Assembly (NCBI GenBank): GCA_025667525.1
Contig: CM046875.1
Coordinates: forward strand, 527,149,079-527,213,078
Direction of reading: 5' to 3'
Length of the DNA stretch: 64,000 bases
Source of the DNA: Glebionis coronaria
Lineage: Eukaryota > Streptophyta > Magnoliopsida > Asterales > Asteraceae
Below the pieces are notes generated by a model, which searched no databases, had not been told where the DNA came from, and saw only the letters and a program-made list of their open reading frames with translations. The position numbers and the translations under genes were made by a program. Positions within the stretch are counted from its first letter, which is position 1. Each line of letters starts with the position of its first letter. This document shows positions 60,780 to 64,000 of this stretch, one piece after another.

Positions 60780-61917
60780 AGTGAAGTGCAAAAATCATCC
60801 CTGTGTTATTTTGAAAAATCGAAGTACATCATTCGTTATTTTTTTGGACAACAGCCACCCCCATTAGTGCGCGGGGCACAATACATCCCTCATGGACTGA
60901 CGGTGCAAATGTGTTTCTCGTTAAATATTAACAAGAATTAAAAGAGAGGGTATTCTTGTATTTTTCATTTTCTAGGGATGTATGGTAAACCTTATCATAA
61001 CTTGTTTCGAAAAAAAATTTATTTTTGAAAAAACAAAATTCGGAAAAAAAGTTTTATTTTCGAAAAAAAAGTTTATTTTCGAAAAAAAGTTTAATTTTCG
61101 AAAAAAAAAGTTGTATTTTTGGAATAAAAAGTTTTATTTTCAAAAAAAAAGTTTTATTTTCGAAAAAAGTTTAATTTTCGAAAAAAGTTTTATTTTCGAA
61201 AAAAAGGCATATTTCTTTTTTTGAAACAAATTATTTTTAGATAATTTTTTTTTTTCGAAAAAACTTTTTTTTAGAAAATTTTTTTTTTATTTTTTTCGAA
61301 AAGATAAAACCTTTATAAATCTTTTTCGAAACACGTTTTTTCAAAAATAAAACTTTTTGTTTCGAAAATAATTTTTTTTCAAAAAGTTAAATTTTTTTTC
61401 AAAAAATTAAAATTTTTTTCGAAATTTTTCTTTTGAAAATGATTAAATTCTTTTTTCAAAATTATTTGTTTCGAAACAAGTTATTTAAAAAAAAGTTTAA
61501 TTTTTCTTTCAAAACAAACTTTAAAAAAAAATTAAACTTTTTTTATGCAAAAAATTAAACTTTTTTTCGAAAAAAATGTTTTTTATTTTTTCGAAAAAGA
61601 TAAAACCTATTTTTTCGAAAAAGATAAAACCTATTTTTTCGAAATATTTTTTTTTACATTAATTTTTTTTTCAAAAATAAAACTTTTTTTTCGAAACAAG
61701 TTATAATAAGGTTCATCATACATCATTGGAAAATATAAAAGACAAGAATGCCCTCTCTTTTAAACTTTGTTAATTCTTAACGAAAAAACATTTACATCAT
61801 TAATCTATGAGGGATTTATTGTACCCTACCCACGTATTAATAAAATATCAAAAACCTAACGAATAATCTAATTCGATTTTTCGATATAACAAATGAATGA
61901 TTTTTATACTTATCTCT
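60780..61917. mobile_element. Fold-back MULE-like non-autonomous element (1.14 kb)
   Basis: The outer 210-230 bp at each end are degenerate inverted repeats (for example AACTTGTTTCGAAAAAAA at left against its complement at right; also GAGAGGGTATTCTTGT against its complement). Flanking 9-mers TAATTAAAT (60771-60779) and TAACTAAAT (61918-61926) match at eight of nine positions, as for a MULE target duplication. The core (about 61000-61700) is a low-complexity run of TTTTCGAAAAAA-like units, first in one and then in the other orientation. No coding capacity. Confidence 0.7.
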
Positions 61918-61926
61918 TAACTAAAT

Positions 61927-63143
61927 ATAAAAGTAGCGTTATTTAGAGTGCATGTGGTGTATACATGTACCATGTTAAATTGCCGGTGCCATGCAAGTAC
62001 AGCATCTAGGGGCCAATTCGGATCTACGTAAAAGTATACTTGTTTGTTACTTTTGGTATATTTATGCAGGTTAATAAATACGTAAGTAACTAACGTTTTT
62101 AAAAAAGTATGTTTAAAGTAATGATATTTTAATTCGTTCACTCAAGTTACTTAAGTATACGGATTGGCTAAGTAGGTTATTAAAGATTATTATACTTTAT
62201 AATAAAGAGATTTTGTGGAAGGGTTATCGGCTAAGTAGGTTACACAAAGAATTTAATACACAAAACTTGGTCTCTTAATATATAAAGAAGTTACTAACGT
62301 TTACAAAAAAATATGCCTAAGTTACTAAAACCGACTAACGTGGGTAAATAAAAAAAATGAGTAACTCAATTAACCGGTAACATATACTTGAGTAACTTGA
62401 GTGAACAATTTGAAACGTTATTATTTTAGGCGCACATTTTTAGAAACGTTAGTTACTTACGTATGTATTAACCCTATTTATGTATCATTTAGGAAATGTT
62501 GTATATTCTGTTTAGGGAGATTCTCTCCACACATTTTATTTTGATTTATATATTAATATGTTAAAACAGTTAAAGTCTATATATTGACAACGTAACAGTT
62601 TTATGTAGAGCTTAGAGTGTCTCGATAAAAAAATAGAGTGCAAATCATTTATATTTTGTTTATTTAAAGAGCCAATGTAGTAAGGATATGCGCTATTACT
62701 CATATACAATTACACACGTTTAGTTAACTTTATAACCGTAGGATTGGTCTACAAGTCCAACTTCAGTGTAGTATAGGGCTTAGCATGCCCGACTGAAACC
62801 GACTAGATCTGATCGAAACCGACTAACCGATTGAACCGAAATCAAAACCGAGTTATTCGGTTTGGTTTTCGGTTGTTAAAAATGTTATTTTCAGTTTTCG
62901 GGTCGGATCGGTTTGATACAAAAACCGAAATTAGCCCGACTAGGCCCGAGTACACCCGATTACTATTACTAGGTTTACTTTTGGGCCAAATCTCTCATTC
63001 TCTATAAACCATCGCCTCCATCCCATTCTCTGTTTCTTTCTTTTTTAACCTTTTCATCGCCAAATCTCCCATTCCCTATATACCTGGAGTGTCTTCGAGG
63101 AAGTAACATGGGAAAGAAATACAGATCTATTCTCTTATATACG
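61927..63143. other. Intergenic region, no gene
   Basis: AT-rich. A second fold-back-like pair is suggested by CAAGTTACTTAAGTATAC (about 62142) and GTAACATATACTTGAGTAAC (about 62377), and by AAACGTTAGTTACTTACGTA and its complement near 62090 and 62450. A CGGTTT-rich stretch lies at 62800-62950. No protein recognised. Confidence 0.4.
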
Positions 63144-63151
63144 TATTGGTC

Positions 63152-64000
63152 TAGGGATGACACCCGTGAATAATGGGTACGGGTATATCAAACCCGTCAC
63201 CAACCCACGTAATTTTTTTCATACCCATTACGCACCAGTCACCCACTAGTGGGTATAATTTCCTACCCATACCCATACCCGTGGGTATTTGTACCCGTAG
63301 GTAAACCCATGGGTTAATACAATAAAACAAAATCATAAAATATTATATGAAAAGTAACTATGAAAGCGCGTTTCAAGAAACTGAATTAAACACAATATAT
63401 GTAAAAACAATGAAACTAGAATAAGTGAATAACTATTTAGATGTGTTAGAGGATTAGAGGTGTGTCGTGTACCTTGTAGTGTGAATAAGATATGCTAGAA
63501 GTGTAAAACATTAGTATTATATATGTATTAGTATGAATGAATTGATATTTTTGTAGCACAAGAAGAGACAAACTAGATTATCCATTTATATATATATCTG
63601 ATAATTTGATCTTTTATCTTGATTTTTAAGTTTGCAAAATCGAATAATATTTTTTAGTTTAATGTGTTTTCTTGATAGTGCTAGCTATTATAATTATAAT
63701 AGCTTCACAAGTCATAACTATTTAAGAGGTATAACGAATTTTATTTTATTTTAAATGGGTATGGGAACACCCATAAGTATATTGATGGGTACACCCATGG
63801 GTATATCAAATGGGTTACATGGGTTTACTATCATGGGTTTACCCATGACGGGTATAGCATACCCGTCACCCACTCGCCACCCATAGATGGGTTTAGATTT
63901 ATACCCACGACCCACCTGTCGGTGAAAAATGACGAAAATACCCACCCATTTACGTGTGGGTACCCGTGGATTATAAGTTTTTCTCACCCATTGTCATCCC
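63152..64000. mobile_element. hAT-like element, truncated by the window edge
   Basis: Starts TAGGGATGACACCCGTGAA, and the window ends with the complement of GGGATGACAATGGGT, the typical start of many plant hAT elements. Both ends (63152-63320 and 63755-64000) are filled with ACCCA/TGGGT words in both orientations, typical hAT subterminal repeats. The presumed 8-bp target copy TATTGGTC (63144-63151) has no partner in view because the right end lies outside. No transposase seen. Confidence 0.6.

Overview
This window reads as nuclear DNA of a flowering plant, most probably Asteraceae. It is AT-rich, almost every recognisable coding stretch belongs to a plant transposable element, the host-gene remnants are plant-like, and the extra downstream ORF of the two Copia elements resembles, from memory, predicted proteins common in Asteraceae genomes. 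I see no intact host gene. All counts and identities below were made by eye.

Layout. (1) About 640-2450: GC-richer, mitochondrial-like DNA with a fragment resembling a mitochondrial-plasmid B-type DNA polymerase. (2) 4634-15567, minus strand: a complete but decayed Ty1/Copia element of SIRE type (Copia-1), with 506-bp LTRs, PBS, PPT, gag, pol, a third ORF and a 5-bp target duplication. (3) 15573-22790: mostly featureless, with a long AT microsatellite, a tRNA-like SINE candidate, fragments resembling an RPT5 proteasome ATPase gene and a BEL1-like gene, and a hAT-type MITE. (4) 22798-60166: a Mutator-like element (MULE) with TIRs of about 138 bp and a perfect 9-bp target duplication. Its transposase is split by a nested stack. 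A 32.7-kb LARD-like element (2.9-kb LTRs, 25680-58367) sits in the transposase. A second SIRE-type element (Copia-2, 32468-55177) sits in the LARD. An Athila-like Gypsy element (42444-53279) sits in the third ORF of Copia-2. Every level has an exact target-site duplication, so the order of insertion can be read directly. (5) 60780-61917: a fold-back, MULE-like non-autonomous element. (6) From 63152 to the window edge: a hAT-like element, cut off on the right.

The most interesting signal is a pattern shared by the two Copia elements. Each carries its own short motif (about 10-12 bp), repeated dozens of times and clustered in the same five places: the start of the LTR, Gag between capsid and zinc knuckle, the integrase-RT linker, the pol-ORF3 spacer, and the variable middle of ORF3. 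Copia-1 uses AGCGGTACTT-like words and Copia-2 uses RRCGYTGACAAG-like words. The Athila LTR carries a third, unrelated array (TTCCGMATAG). Both Copia elements also encode an ORF3 with matching N- and C-terminal domains around a non-conserved middle. Co-evolution of an element-encoded factor with an element-specific motif is an attractive but unproven reading.

Insertion order by nesting: MULE, then LARD, then Copia-2, then Athila. LTR mismatch agrees: roughly 3 % for the LARD (sampled), about 3.5 % for Copia-2 and about 0.7 % for Athila. Copia-1 LTRs differ by about 2.5-3 %.
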